Source: Streptomyces sp. NBC_00249
Lineage (GTDB): Bacteria > Actinomycetota > Actinomycetes > Streptomycetales > Streptomycetaceae
Assembly: GCF_026342355.1 (NCBI RefSeq)
Contig: NZ_JAPEMV010000008.1
Coordinates: 248,001-312,000, forward strand
Length of the DNA stretch: 64,000 nt
Reading direction: 5' to 3'
How positions within the stretch are numbered: the stretch's first letter is position 1; each line of letters starts with the position of its first letter. Shown here piece by piece: positions 1 to 8,090 of this stretch. Under the pieces are notes generated by a model. The model was not told the DNA's origin, did not search any database, and saw only the letters and a list, made by a program, of their open reading frames with translations. A program made the translations under genes and the position numbers.

Positions 1-115
1 GGGGACACGCTGGCGGAAATCGGACATCACGTTCGCCCGTGGATTACTCCGACGCGGCGGCCCGGCCCCCGTGGAAGGATGGCCGGGCAACGTCACCATC
101 AAAGGAGATGACCGC

Positions 116-2692
116 GTGCCTGGCACGAATCTCACCCGTGAAGAGGCTCAGCAGCGGGCGAAGCTGCTCACCGTCGAATCGTACGAGGTCGAACTCGATC
201 TCAGCGGTGCGCAGGAGGGCGGCACGTACCCGTCCGTGACCACCGTGCGCTTCGAGTCGGCCGAGGGGGGCGCCGAGACCTTCATCGACCTGGTCGCGCC
301 CGCGGTCCACGAGGTCGTCCTCAACGGCAAGTCGCTGGACGTGGCCACCGTCTTCCGGGACTCCCGGATCGCGCTGCCGCACCTGGCGGCCGGCGCCAAC
401 GAGCTCCGCGTCGTCGCGGACTGCGCCTACACCAACACCGGTGAGGGTCTGCACCGCTTCGTCGACCCGGTCGACGAGCAGGCGTACCTGTACACCCAGT
501 TCGAGGTGCCGGACGCGCGGCGGGTCTTCGCCAGCTTCGAGCAGCCCGACCTGAAGGCGACGTTCCGGTTCACCGTGACGGCCCCCGAGGGCTGGACGGT
601 CATCTCGAACTCCCCGACGCCGGAGCCGAAGGACCGGGTGTGGGCCTTCGAGCCGACCCCGCGCATCTCCACCTACATCACCGCGCTGATCGTCGGCCCG
701 TACCACGCGGTGCACAGCTCCTACGAGGGCCCGGACGGCCAGTCCGTCCCGCTCGGCATCTACTGCCGGCCCTCGCTGGCCGAGTTCCTGGACGCGGACG
801 CGATCTTCGACGTGACCCGGCAGGGCTTCGACTGGTTCCAGGAGAAGTTCGCGTACGACTACCCCTTCGCGAAGTACGACCAGCTCTTCGTGCCCGAGTT
901 CAACGCGGGCGCGATGGAGAACGCGGGCGCGGTGACCATCCGCGACCAGTACGTCTTCCGGTCGAAGGTGACGGACGCGGCCTACGAGGTGCGCGCCGAG
1001 ACCATCCTGCACGAGCTCGCCCACATGTGGTTCGGCGACCTCGTCACCATGGAGTGGTGGAACGACCTGTGGCTCAACGAGTCCTTCGCGACGTACACGT
1101 CGATCGCCTGCCAGGCCTACGCCGAGGGCTCGAAGTGGCCGCACGCGTGGACCACGTTCGCGAACTCCATGAAGACCTGGGCGTACCGGCAGGACCAGCT
1201 GCCGTCCACGCACCCGATCATGGCGGACATCCGTGACCTGGACGACGTCCTCGTCAACTTCGACGGGATCACCTACGCCAAGGGCGCCTCGGTGCTCAAG
1301 CAGCTGGTGGCCTACGTCGGCCAGGACGCCTTCTTCAAGGGCGTCCAGGCGTACTTCAAGGCGCACGCCTTCGGCAACACCCGTCTGTCCGACCTGCTCG
1401 GCGCCCTGGAGGAGACCTCCGGCCGCGACCTGACCGCCTGGTCGAAGGCATGGCTGGAGACGGCCGGCATCAACATCCTGCGGCCCGAGGTGGAGACCGA
1501 CGAGAACGGCTCCATCACCTCCTTCGCGATCCGCCAGGAAGCCCCCGCCCTGCCGGCCGGCGCCACGGGCCTGCCCGTGCTGCGCCCGCACCGCATCGCG
1601 GTCGGCCTGTACGAGCTCCAGGACGGCAAGCTGGTCCGCACCGACCGCATCGAGCTGGACATCGACGGCGAACTGACGGCGGTGCCGGAGCTGGTGGGCC
1701 GGTCCCGGCCGGCGGTCGTGCTGCTGAACGACGACGACCTGTCCTACGCCAAGGTCCGCCTCGACGAGGTGTCCCTCGCCAACGTCACCGCGCACCTGGG
1801 CGACTTCACCGAGTCCCTGCCGCGCGCCCTGTGCTGGGCCTCGGCCTGGGACATGACCCGCGACGGCGAGCTCGCCGCCCGCGACTACGTGGCGCTGGTC
1901 CTGTCGGGCATCGGCAAGGAGTCCGACATCGGCGTCGTGCAGTCGCTGCACCGCCAGGTGAAGCTGGCCGTCGACCTGTACGCCGACCCGGCGTGGCGGG
2001 AGCAGGGCCTGGCCTCCTGGACCGGCGCGACGCGCGAGCACCTGCTCGCCGCCGAGCCGGGCAGCGACCACCAGCTGGCATGGGCCCGCGCCTTCGCGGC
2101 CACCGCCCGCACCGAGGAGCAGCTCTCCTACCTGGCCGCGCTGCTCGACGGCTCCGCGACCGTCGAGGGCCTCGTCGTGGACACGGAGCTGCGGTGGGCG
2201 TTCCTGGAGCGGCTCGTCGCGACCGGAACCCTCGACGAGCCGGCCGTCGCGGCCGAGCTGGAGCGCGACGCCACGGCGGCGGGCGAACGCCACGCGGCCA
2301 CGGCGCGGGCCGCGCGTCCGACGGCGGAGGCCAAGGCTGCCGCGTGGGCCTCGGTGGTGGAGTCCGCCGACCTGCCGAACGCGGTGCAGGAGGCGGTGAT
2401 CGGCGGCTTCGTCCAGACCGACCAGCGTGAGCTGCTCGCGCCGTACACGGAGAAGTACTTCGCGGCGGTCAAGGAGGTCTGGGACTCGCGCAGCCACGAG
2501 ATCGCGCAGCAGATCGCGGTGGGGCTGTACCCGTCCCTCCAGATCTCCCAGGAGACCCTGGACGCGACGGACGCCTGGCTGGCCTCGGCCGAGCCGAACG
2601 CCGCGCTGCGACGCCTGGTCTCGGAGTCCCGCGCGGGCGTGGAACGCGCGCTGAGGGCCCAGGCCGCCGACGCGGCGGCGGGCCGGGGCTGA
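116..2692 (+). CDS. pepN: Aminopeptidase N (M1 zinc metallopeptidase)
   Basis: Cytosolic zinc aminopeptidase that removes N-terminal residues from peptides during protein turnover. The family hallmarks are visible: the substrate-binding GAMEN motif at residues 265-269 and the zinc site HELAH at 299-303, followed by the distal glutamate in WLNESFA about 19 residues later. The C-terminal half is the helical ERAP1-like domain, and the 858-residue length is normal for actinobacterial PepN. The frame is open from 71, but I chose the GTG at 116 because AAAGGAG lies 8 bases upstream and the protein then begins MPGTNLTREEA as in other actinomycetes. It stands alone; nothing convincing follows for 350 bases. 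Confidence 0.96.
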   Translation: MPGTNLTREEAQQRAKLLTVESYEVELDLSGAQEGGTYPSVTTVRFESAEGGAETFIDLVAPAVHEVVLNGKSLDVATVFRDSRIALPHLAAGANELRVVADCAYTNTGEGLHRFVDPVDEQAYLYTQFEVPDARRVFASFEQPDLKATFRFTVTAPEGWTVISNSPTPEPKDRVWAFEPTPRISTYITALIVGPYHAVHSSYEGPDGQSVPLGIYCRPSLAEFLDADAIFDVTRQGFDWFQEKFAYDYPFAKYDQLFVPEFNAGAMENAGAVTIRDQYVFRSKVTDAAYEVRAETILHELAHMWFGDLVTMEWWNDLWLNESFATYTSIACQAYAEGSKWPHAWTTFANSMKTWAYRQDQLPSTHPIMADIRDLDDVLVNFDGITYAKGASVLKQLVAYVGQDAFFKGVQAYFKAHAFGNTRLSDLLGALEETSGRDLTAWSKAWLETAGINILRPEVETDENGSITSFAIRQEAPALPAGATGLPVLRPHRIAVGLYELQDGKLVRTDRIELDIDGELTAVPELVGRSRPAVVLLNDDDLSYAKVRLDEVSLANVTAHLGDFTESLPRALCWASAWDMTRDGELAARDYVALVLSGIGKESDIGVVQSLHRQVKLAVDLYADPAWREQGLASWTGATREHLLAAEPGSDHQLAWARAFAATARTEEQLSYLAALLDGSATVEGLVVDTELRWAFLERLVATGTLDEPAVAAELERDATAAGERHAATARAARPTAEAKAAAWASVVESADLPNAVQEAVIGGFVQTDQRELLAPYTEKYFAAVKEVWDSRSHEIAQQIAVGLYPSLQISQETLDATDAWLASAEPNAALRRLVSESRAGVERALRAQAADAAAGRG

Positions 2693-3044
2693 CGGGCCTT
2701 GGTTCCTGGTCCCGCTTCCCCTGTGGGGGGGCGGGGCCGGTGCGCTTGTGGTGCGGGCACGCTATCTCCCCCTCGAGCCACCGGGCTCGGCCGGTAGCTG
2801 CCCACCCGCCTCCCCGTCTGCGGGCCGGTGGTTCGGGGGGCCGTGTCCCGGTTGGGCGGTCTCGGGGAGGGGTGGGGGAGGGCCTACCCGCATTAGACAG
2901 CGACCAGAGGCACCCCAGGACCCGACAGACGCGTCAGATCGCTACGCGCTCCTCTCTTCTCGGCGTCCGCAGCCCTTCTGAGGCTGATACCCGCACCTGA
3001 GGACGACGAGAAAGACGTCCGGGCACAGCAGGCGCGTCAGATCG
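2693..3044. other. Non-coding interval after pepN
   Basis: About 350 bases with no ORF of convincing codon use. The only structure I see is a near-duplicate of the 3' end of the following leftward gene (2931-2974, see the repeat entry). I see no strong terminator hairpin. Confidence 0.6.
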
Positions 3045-3077
3045 CTACGCGCTGCCCGGCTCTCGGCGTCTGCGGCC
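2931..3077. repeat. Imperfect 44-bp direct repeat, about 103 bp apart
   Basis: The copy at 2931-2974 and the copy at 3034-3077 match at 37 of 44 positions, and the first 20 bases (GCGTCAGATCGCTACGCGCT) are identical. The second copy holds the stop codon and last residues of the leftward gene ending at 3045. The first copy, read leftward, would encode a very similar C-terminus (GRREERSA against GRRRREPGSA) with the same TAG. This looks like the remnant of a tandem duplication of that gene's 3' end. Confidence 0.75.
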
Positions 3078-3299
3078 GGCCTGGGGCTGGTCATGGGCGG
3101 GCTCGACGTTGTCGGCGGCCGTGGTGAATTCGCGGCCGGACGCACCCCGGATGTAGGCCAGCTTCATCCAGCGCTCGATGCCGGTGTCCGAGACGTTCTC
3201 GTTGATCACTGCCATCAGTTCACCCTCGGTGCCCGAGGCGATGTCGCGGACTCGGCGGCGGAGGAGGCGGTGCGGGACGTATTCGTAAGGTTCAGTCAT
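3045..3299 (-). CDS. Small conserved hypothetical protein, partner of an XRE-type regulator
   Basis: Predicted 84-residue protein beginning MTEPYEYVPHRLLRRRVRDI, followed by a central hydrophilic part containing WMKLAYIRGASGRE. I do not recognise a named domain. Its ATG overlaps the stop of the upstream small gene by 8 bases (ATGACTGA), so the two are probably translationally coupled. The pair is divergent from the XRE-type gene at 3551, an arrangement common for Streptomyces orphan regulators and their small partners. The last residues lie within a duplicated 44-bp segment. A partner or antagonist role for the regulator is inference from position only. Confidence 0.6.
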   Translation of the reverse strand: MTEPYEYVPHRLLRRRVRDIASGTEGELMAVINENVSDTGIERWMKLAYIRGASGREFTTAADNVEPAHDQPQAGRRRREPGSA

Positions 3300-3438
3300 C
3301 GTCCGACTCCGCCTTCTCGTCTGCGGTGCGCAGGAACCTTGCCCACCCGACAGCCGCACGGGCCAGCAGTCCGGAGCTGGGATGACAGCAGAATGAGCCC
3401 TGCAACTCGGGTTGTTCGTCTGCGCTGTTCGTCGTCAT
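3292..3438 (-). CDS. Small hypothetical protein, first gene of the pair divergent from the XRE regulator
   Basis: Predicted 48-residue protein starting MTTNSADEQPELQG and ending in an acidic tail (EKAESDDD). It contains a CC pair and a short amphipathic stretch but no domain I recognise. I took the ATG at 3438 rather than the upstream in-frame start at 3501 because only the shorter form leaves a promoter region between it and the divergent regulator. It overlaps the next gene by 8 bases. Confidence 0.45.
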   Translation of the reverse strand: MTTNSADEQPELQGSFCCHPSSGLLARAAVGWARFLRTADEKAESDDD

Positions 3439-3482
3439 GCGGAGATGATGGGCTGGCAGGCAGAGGGGCAGACAGGTCATTA

Positions 3483-3513
3483 CGTGGCCACCAGTGGTCA
3501 TGTGGCGGCCACG
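3483..3513. promoter_or_regulatory. Possible operator between divergent small genes and XRE regulator
   Basis: An inverted repeat CGTGGCC (3483-3489) and GGCCACG (3507-3513) flanks a smaller palindrome ACCAGTGGT (3490-3498). It lies between the starts at 3438 (leftward) and 3551 (rightward), where an autoregulating HTH protein would be expected to bind. Assignment to this regulator is inference. Confidence 0.4.
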
Positions 3514-3550
3514 GCCGGGAATGAACGCGATGACGCGTCAAGGTGGATCC

Positions 3551-4798
3551 ATGAGTCAACGCAATGACGCACTGCGGGCGGCGAGACTCCGCGCTGGCTG
3601 GCGCAGCGTGGATCAGGCAGCCAAGAGCCTGTCCGAGCACGGGCAGCGGTTTCTCCAGGATCGGCACTTCGAGGTGTCGCCACGCACCTGGCGGCGCTGG
3701 GAAGGTGAGCGGCCGGGCCGGCCGCCGGAGGAGACCGCGATCGTGCTGCACGACTCGCTCGGCCGGTGGCCCGAGGACCTGGGATTCACCGTGCCTGCCG
3801 GATGGATTCGCCCCGAGGCCCATCAAGGGGAAGACGTGACCAGAAGACAGTTCGTCTCCGTCACCGCTGCGGCGCTCGTTCCTGGGCCGCTGTCTCCGCA
3901 GCACATCGACCCGGCCCTCATCGACTACTTCGAGCAGCAGCTCGAAGGGCACTACCGAGCCGACATGTATCTCGGGCCGCACGACCTGATCGGTACTGTC
4001 AGCGCGCAGTATCAGCTGATCGACAAACTCGTTCGCTCCGCGAAGGACGAGGTGCGCCGGGGCCTTCTGCGTGTCGGAGCCGCCTACGCCGCGCTCGTGG
4101 GCTGGCTGTACCAGGATGCGGGCGATCTCGGTGCCGCGGCGTTCTGGCGGGGCGTCACGCAGGAGATAGCGGTTCGGTCCCGTGACGCTCAACTCATCGG
4201 GTACAGCCTCGTGAACCAGGCGCATGTCCGTACGGATCTGAGCGACGGGTACGGCGTCATCGACCTCTGCGAGGCCGCCCTGGACGTATCGGACAGGCTC
4301 CTTCCCAAGATCCGCGTCATGGCCATGCAGCAGCAGGCCCACGGCGCCAGTCTCACAGGCGACCGGACCACCGTGGACCGTCTCATCGACGCCGCAGGCG
4401 GGCTGTTGGCCCGCGTCGACGACGACCTTCCTTGGGGCAACGCCTGCCGCAGGACCCCGGGCTACCTGGAGGTTCAGCGTGCCACCTGCTACGGCCGGCT
4501 CGGCCTCGGGAGGGAGGCGGACTCACTCTGGGCGCAGGTCCTTGACGTCGTTCCCTTGACCGCACGACGGGACCGTGGCGTGTACCTCGCTCGGTACGCC
4601 ACCTCTGCCGCTGCCGCTCGGGAGCCCGATCACGCGGTTGAGATCGCACGGAAGGCCGTCGAGATCGCCGTCGAGACCCGGTCCGCGCGCATGCTCCGCG
4701 AACTAGTCACCCTGGAACGGGCCATGAGCCCGTGGCACGATGCCCCCGTAGGCCGGGAGCTCGCCGAGGTCCTGGCACCGGTTGGCAAGGGGAGCTGA
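3551..4798 (+). CDS. XRE-type helix-turn-helix regulator with TPR-like C-terminus
   Basis: Predicted 415-residue cytoplasmic DNA-binding protein. The N-terminus (LRAARLRAGW, then a helical region and SPRTWRRWEGERPGRPPEE) has the layout of the XRE/Cro HTH found in large actinobacterial regulators. From about residue 130 the protein is alpha-helical with TPR-like units (GAAYAALVGWLYQDAGD, QAHVRTDLSDG), which usually bind peptides or partner proteins. I chose the ATG at 3551 because AAGGTGG lies just upstream; the frame is open from 3494. The next gene starts one base after its stop, so they may be cotranscribed. Ligand and targets are unknown. Confidence 0.8.
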   Translation: MSQRNDALRAARLRAGWRSVDQAAKSLSEHGQRFLQDRHFEVSPRTWRRWEGERPGRPPEETAIVLHDSLGRWPEDLGFTVPAGWIRPEAHQGEDVTRRQFVSVTAAALVPGPLSPQHIDPALIDYFEQQLEGHYRADMYLGPHDLIGTVSAQYQLIDKLVRSAKDEVRRGLLRVGAAYAALVGWLYQDAGDLGAAAFWRGVTQEIAVRSRDAQLIGYSLVNQAHVRTDLSDGYGVIDLCEAALDVSDRLLPKIRVMAMQQQAHGASLTGDRTTVDRLIDAAGGLLARVDDDLPWGNACRRTPGYLEVQRATCYGRLGLGREADSLWAQVLDVVPLTARRDRGVYLARYATSAAAAREPDHAVEIARKAVEIAVETRSARMLRELVTLERAMSPWHDAPVGRELAEVLAPVGKGS

Positions 4799-4799
4799 C

Positions 4800-5114
4800 A
4801 TGGGCGTGCCGAAGGTGTTGTCCGATGGGGAGATCGACGGGCGGTTGGCGGAGCTCCCGGGGTGGGAGCGGGTGGGGAACGAGATCACCCGGACCTACGA
4901 GATCCGCTATCACGCCGCTGTGGCAGCGATCGTGACCATCGCCGACCGGTCCCGGCGCATCCAGCACCATGCGGACCTGGACCTCCGCATCGACCACCTG
5001 CGGGCAACGGTCACCACGCACGACGCAGGCCACCATCTCACCGCCGCCGACTTCGACCTGGCCCAGCGGATCGACGCGATCGTCGCCGCGCATCAGTCCC
5101 TTCCACTGGACTGA
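4800..5114 (+). CDS. Pterin-4a-carbinolamine dehydratase family protein
   Basis: Predicted 104-residue protein of the PCD/DCoH family, which dehydrates 4a-hydroxytetrahydrobiopterin and so helps regenerate pterin cofactor. Length and motif order fit: RRIQHHADLDLRIDHL followed by TTHDAGHHLTAADFDLAQRID. The active-site segment, usually HHP, reads HHA here, a variant I recall in other actinobacterial members. The ATG lies one base after the upstream regulator's stop, with AAGGGGAG as ribosome binding site, so the two probably share a transcript. No pterin-dependent hydroxylase is visible nearby, so the true substrate is open. Confidence 0.85.
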   Translation: MGVPKVLSDGEIDGRLAELPGWERVGNEITRTYEIRYHAAVAAIVTIADRSRRIQHHADLDLRIDHLRATVTTHDAGHHLTAADFDLAQRIDAIVAAHQSLPLD

Positions 5115-5152
5115 CCGGGACGCAAGAGTCTCGGCGAAGGCTGCGCGAGCGG

Positions 5153-5173
5153 GCCGAGGGCCGGCTCCTCGGC
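5153..5173. terminator. Hairpin between convergent genes
   Basis: A 7-bp perfect stem GCCGAGG / CCTCGGC with a 7-base loop lies between the dehydratase and the convergent LysR gene. It is a plausible bidirectional terminator; there is no T-run, as is usual in Streptomyces. Confidence 0.5.
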
Positions 5174-5192
5174 GCCCGGCCGGGAAGGCACT

Positions 5193-6095
5193 TCAGGAGA
5201 GGGCCTCGGCGGCTTCGTGGAGGGCCGTCAGGACTCGGGAGACGGCGGGGCCCGTTTCCGCGCCGCGGCGGAGGGCGGCGATGACGTGGCGGGTGGGCCG
5301 GTCGTGCGCGAGGACCCGTACGGTCACGCCCGAGGCCCGGCTCGTCACCATGCGGGGTACCAGCGCGACGCCCATGCCCGCCTCCACCATCGCCAGGATC
5401 GCGGTCCATCCGGACGCCGAGTGGGCCTGCTGCGGTACGAAGCCGGCGGCCTCGCACGCGCTGCGGGTGATCTCCGACCAGGGGCCGCTGCCGCCGTAGA
5501 TCCACCGTTCCCCCGACAGGTCGGCGAGCCGCAGCCCCGGCGCCCACGCCAGTGGGTGTCCCGGCGGCAGGGCCACGTCCAGGGGGTCCTCCAGCAGGGT
5601 GACCCGTGTGAAGCGGGGGTCGCCGGCGACCGGGGCGTGCGCGGCCAGCGAGAGGGCGAGGTCCACGGCCCCGGCGGACAGGAGTTCCCAGGATTCGGCG
5701 GCTTCGGTCTCCCGGACGCGTACCTCCACCCCGGGGTGGCTGCGCCGCAGCGCGGCCACGGCCGGGACGACCAGCACCGGTACCGCGGTGGAGAAGGCCC
5801 CGACGCGTACCTCGCCGGCCTCTCCCGCGAGGTACCCGGCGAGTTCGGCGTCGGCCCGCTCCAGCTGGGCGAAGACGGCCTCGGTGTGCCGCAGGACGAG
5901 GTGTGCGGCGTCGGTGAGCCGTACTCCCCGCCCCTGGGGTTCCAGCAGGACGACGCCCAGCTGCCGGGCGAGGTTGGTCAGTTGCTGCGAGACGGCCGAG
6001 GGCGTCATGTGCAGCGCCTCGGCCGTCGCGGTCACGGTGCCCCGGTCGGCCAGGGTCCGCAGGATGCGCAGCTTCTTGATGTCCCACTCGGTCAC
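5193..6095 (-). CDS. LysR-family transcriptional regulator
   Basis: Predicted 300-residue regulator. The N-terminal winged HTH is clear (IKKLRILRTLADRGTVTATA, then TPSAVSQQL), followed by the two-lobed effector-binding domain (VGAFSTAVPVLVVPAVAALR onward). I chose the GTG at 6095, giving a start VTEWDIKKLRIL that matches Streptomyces relatives; the GTG at 6122 would overlap the upstream gene. It is the last gene of a leftward run of three transporters, with 10 bases to the EamA gene upstream. It may control that set or respond to its substrate. Confidence 0.9.
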   Translation of the reverse strand: MTEWDIKKLRILRTLADRGTVTATAEALHMTPSAVSQQLTNLARQLGVVLLEPQGRGVRLTDAAHLVLRHTEAVFAQLERADAELAGYLAGEAGEVRVGAFSTAVPVLVVPAVAALRRSHPGVEVRVRETEAAESWELLSAGAVDLALSLAAHAPVAGDPRFTRVTLLEDPLDVALPPGHPLAWAPGLRLADLSGERWIYGGSGPWSEITRSACEAAGFVPQQAHSASGWTAILAMVEAGMGVALVPRMVTSRASGVTVRVLAHDRPTRHVIAALRRGAETGPAVSRVLTALHEAAEALS

Positions 6096-6105
6096 GGGAG
6101 CGAAC

Positions 6106-7062
6106 CTACCGCCGGGCGACACTCGACAGCCCGACCCCGCCCAGGATGAGCGCCATGCACAGCAGCTGCGCGGGCCCGGTCTCCTCGCCGAGCAGCAGCA
6201 GTCCGAGTCCGGCGACGCACACCGGCTGGAGGTAGTAGACGACGCCGGCGCGGGCGGCGCCGATGAGGCTGATGGCCTTGTTCCAGGCGAAGAAGGCGAC
6301 GGCGGAGGAGAACACGCCGATGTACAGGAGCTGTCCGAGGGTTCCGGGGGTGGCCTGGAAGCCGCCCTGGACGCTGAGGGAGACGGCGTAGGCGGGGGCC
6401 AGCATCAGCGCGCCGAGGACGAAGGTGCTGATCAGGAAGGCGAGGCCGCCGATCTCGGCGGGCTTGCGGCGCAGCAGCGCGCTGTACGTGGCGAAGGACA
6501 GGGCCGCGCCGAACATCCACAGGTCGCCGGCGCCGAAGTCGAAGCCGAGGGATCCGTCCCCGACGAGGAGCAGTACGCCGAGGGCCGCGAGCAGCATTCC
6601 GAAGGTGCGGCGGGCGCCGAGCCGTTCGCCGCCGATGCGGGCGTACACGGCCATGATGACGGGCGAGGCCGCCATGATCATGCCCATGTTGGAGGCGGAG
6701 GTGGTGAGTCCGGCCTGGTGGACCAGGGTGTTGTAGAGGGTGACGCCGAAGAAGGTGGCGAGGGCGACGTAGCGGAAGTGGCGGCGGAGCAGGTCGCGCT
6801 GCTGCCAGGCCTGGCGGGCGGCGAAGGGGGCGACGGCGACGGCGGCGATGACCCAGCGCCAGAAGACGGCCTGGACGGGCGGGACGCTGTCGGCCATGCC
6901 CCGGGTGGCGACGAAGCTGCCGGACCAGACGACCGTGGCGATGAGGGCGAGGAGTACGCCGAGGCCCGCGGCCCCCTTGATCTTCCCCGTACCGCCACCG
7001 CCGGGCTGCTGCGGCTCCTGAGTGACGGTCGGTGCGGTACGGACGCGGTCCATGGCGGCCAC
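6106..7062 (-). CDS. EamA-family (drug/metabolite) membrane transporter
   Basis: Predicted 318-residue inner-membrane protein of the DMT superfamily, with about ten membrane segments arranged as two EamA repeats (for example LGVLLALIATVVWSGSFVAT near the start and GLGLLLLGEETGPAQLLCMA near the end). Such proteins export amino acids, metabolites or drugs. The GTG at 7062 is favoured over the longer open frame because GAGGGGGAG sits 7-8 bases before it. It lies 43 bases downstream of a second EamA gene and 10 bases before the LysR gene. Substrate unknown. Confidence 0.88.
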   Translation of the reverse strand: MAAMDRVRTAPTVTQEPQQPGGGGTGKIKGAAGLGVLLALIATVVWSGSFVATRGMADSVPPVQAVFWRWVIAAVAVAPFAARQAWQQRDLLRRHFRYVALATFFGVTLYNTLVHQAGLTTSASNMGMIMAASPVIMAVYARIGGERLGARRTFGMLLAALGVLLLVGDGSLGFDFGAGDLWMFGAALSFATYSALLRRKPAEIGGLAFLISTFVLGALMLAPAYAVSLSVQGGFQATPGTLGQLLYIGVFSSAVAFFAWNKAISLIGAARAGVVYYLQPVCVAGLGLLLLGEETGPAQLLCMALILGGVGLSSVARR

Positions 7063-7105
7063 TGGGTGTCTCCCCCTCGGGGTCTGGTCTGGTGGATTCG
7101 TGGGA

Positions 7106-8053
7106 CTACCGTCGCACCTCACCATTGCCCAGGTCCATCGAAACATTTTGATCGGTCTGTTCAGGAGAACTGAACGGTTGCTTGGTGGCGGGCTTCGGGT
7201 GCTGGCGGCCCGGGAGCTGCCCGAAGACGGTGGCCCCGAAGGCGATCGCCATGCCGGCCAGCTGGACGGGGGTCAGGGACTGGCCGAGCGCGGCCCAGCC
7301 GATGACGGCGGCGGTGAGCGGGGACAGCGGGCCGAGCAGGGTGACGGAGGTGGCGGTGAGCTTGCCGATTCCGCGGAACCAGAGCCAGTAGGCGATGCCG
7401 GTGTTGATCAGCATCATGTAGCCGTAGCCGAGGAAGGCCTTGCCGTCGAGCGCGGGCGGCGCTCCCTCGACCAGGGCGGCGATCGGGATGATGACGAGTC
7501 CGCCCGCGGTGAGCTGCCAGCCGGTCACGGCGAGCGGGCCGACGCCTTCGGGGCGCCCCCACCGCTTGGTCATCACGGTGCCCGCGCCCATGGAGGCTGA
7601 GGAGACCACACCGGCGACGATGCCGACGAGGTCGAGCTCCGCCTCGGCGGTCAGCACCACCATGCTGACGCCGAACGCGCCGACGACGGCGGCGAGCACG
7701 GTGCGCAGCCTGGCCCGCTCCCCGAGGACGAGTGCGGCGAGCCCTACGACGAACAGTGGTCCGGCGGCGCCCAGTACGGCGGCGACCCCGCCGGGGAGGC
7801 GGTAGGCGGAGAGGAAGAGCAGCGGGAAGAAGGCGCCGATGTTGAGGGTGCCGAGCACGGCGGACTTCCACCACCAGGCGCCCTTGGGCAGGGTCCGGGA
7901 GAGGGCGACGAGCAGCAGTCCGGCGGGCAGGGCCCGCATGGCCCCGGTGAACAGCGGCCGGTCGGGCGGCAGCAGTTCGGTGGCGACGGCGTACGTGGAG
8001 CCCCAGGAGATGGGGGCGAGTGCGGTCAGGGCGACGGTGGCGAGGCGGTTCAC
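7106..8053 (-). CDS. EamA-family (drug/metabolite) membrane transporter
   Basis: Predicted 315-residue membrane protein with two EamA repeats and about ten helices. It starts VNRLATVALTALAPISWGST; the APISWGSTYAVA signature is typical of RhaT/EamA exporters. The GTG at 8053 has GAGGAG six bases upstream. The last 35 residues are a hydrophilic tail. It belongs to different subgroups of the family from the adjacent EamA gene, so this is probably not a simple tandem duplication. It follows the MFS gene by 37 bases and may share its MarR control. Confidence 0.9.
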   Translation of the reverse strand: MNRLATVALTALAPISWGSTYAVATELLPPDRPLFTGAMRALPAGLLLVALSRTLPKGAWWWKSAVLGTLNIGAFFPLLFLSAYRLPGGVAAVLGAAGPLFVVGLAALVLGERARLRTVLAAVVGAFGVSMVVLTAEAELDLVGIVAGVVSSASMGAGTVMTKRWGRPEGVGPLAVTGWQLTAGGLVIIPIAALVEGAPPALDGKAFLGYGYMMLINTGIAYWLWFRGIGKLTATSVTLLGPLSPLTAAVIGWAALGQSLTPVQLAGMAIAFGATVFGQLPGRQHPKPATKQPFSSPEQTDQNVSMDLGNGEVRR

Positions 8054-8090
8054 GACGACTCCTCGGGGCGAGCGGGGAAGGTGCGGGGCT

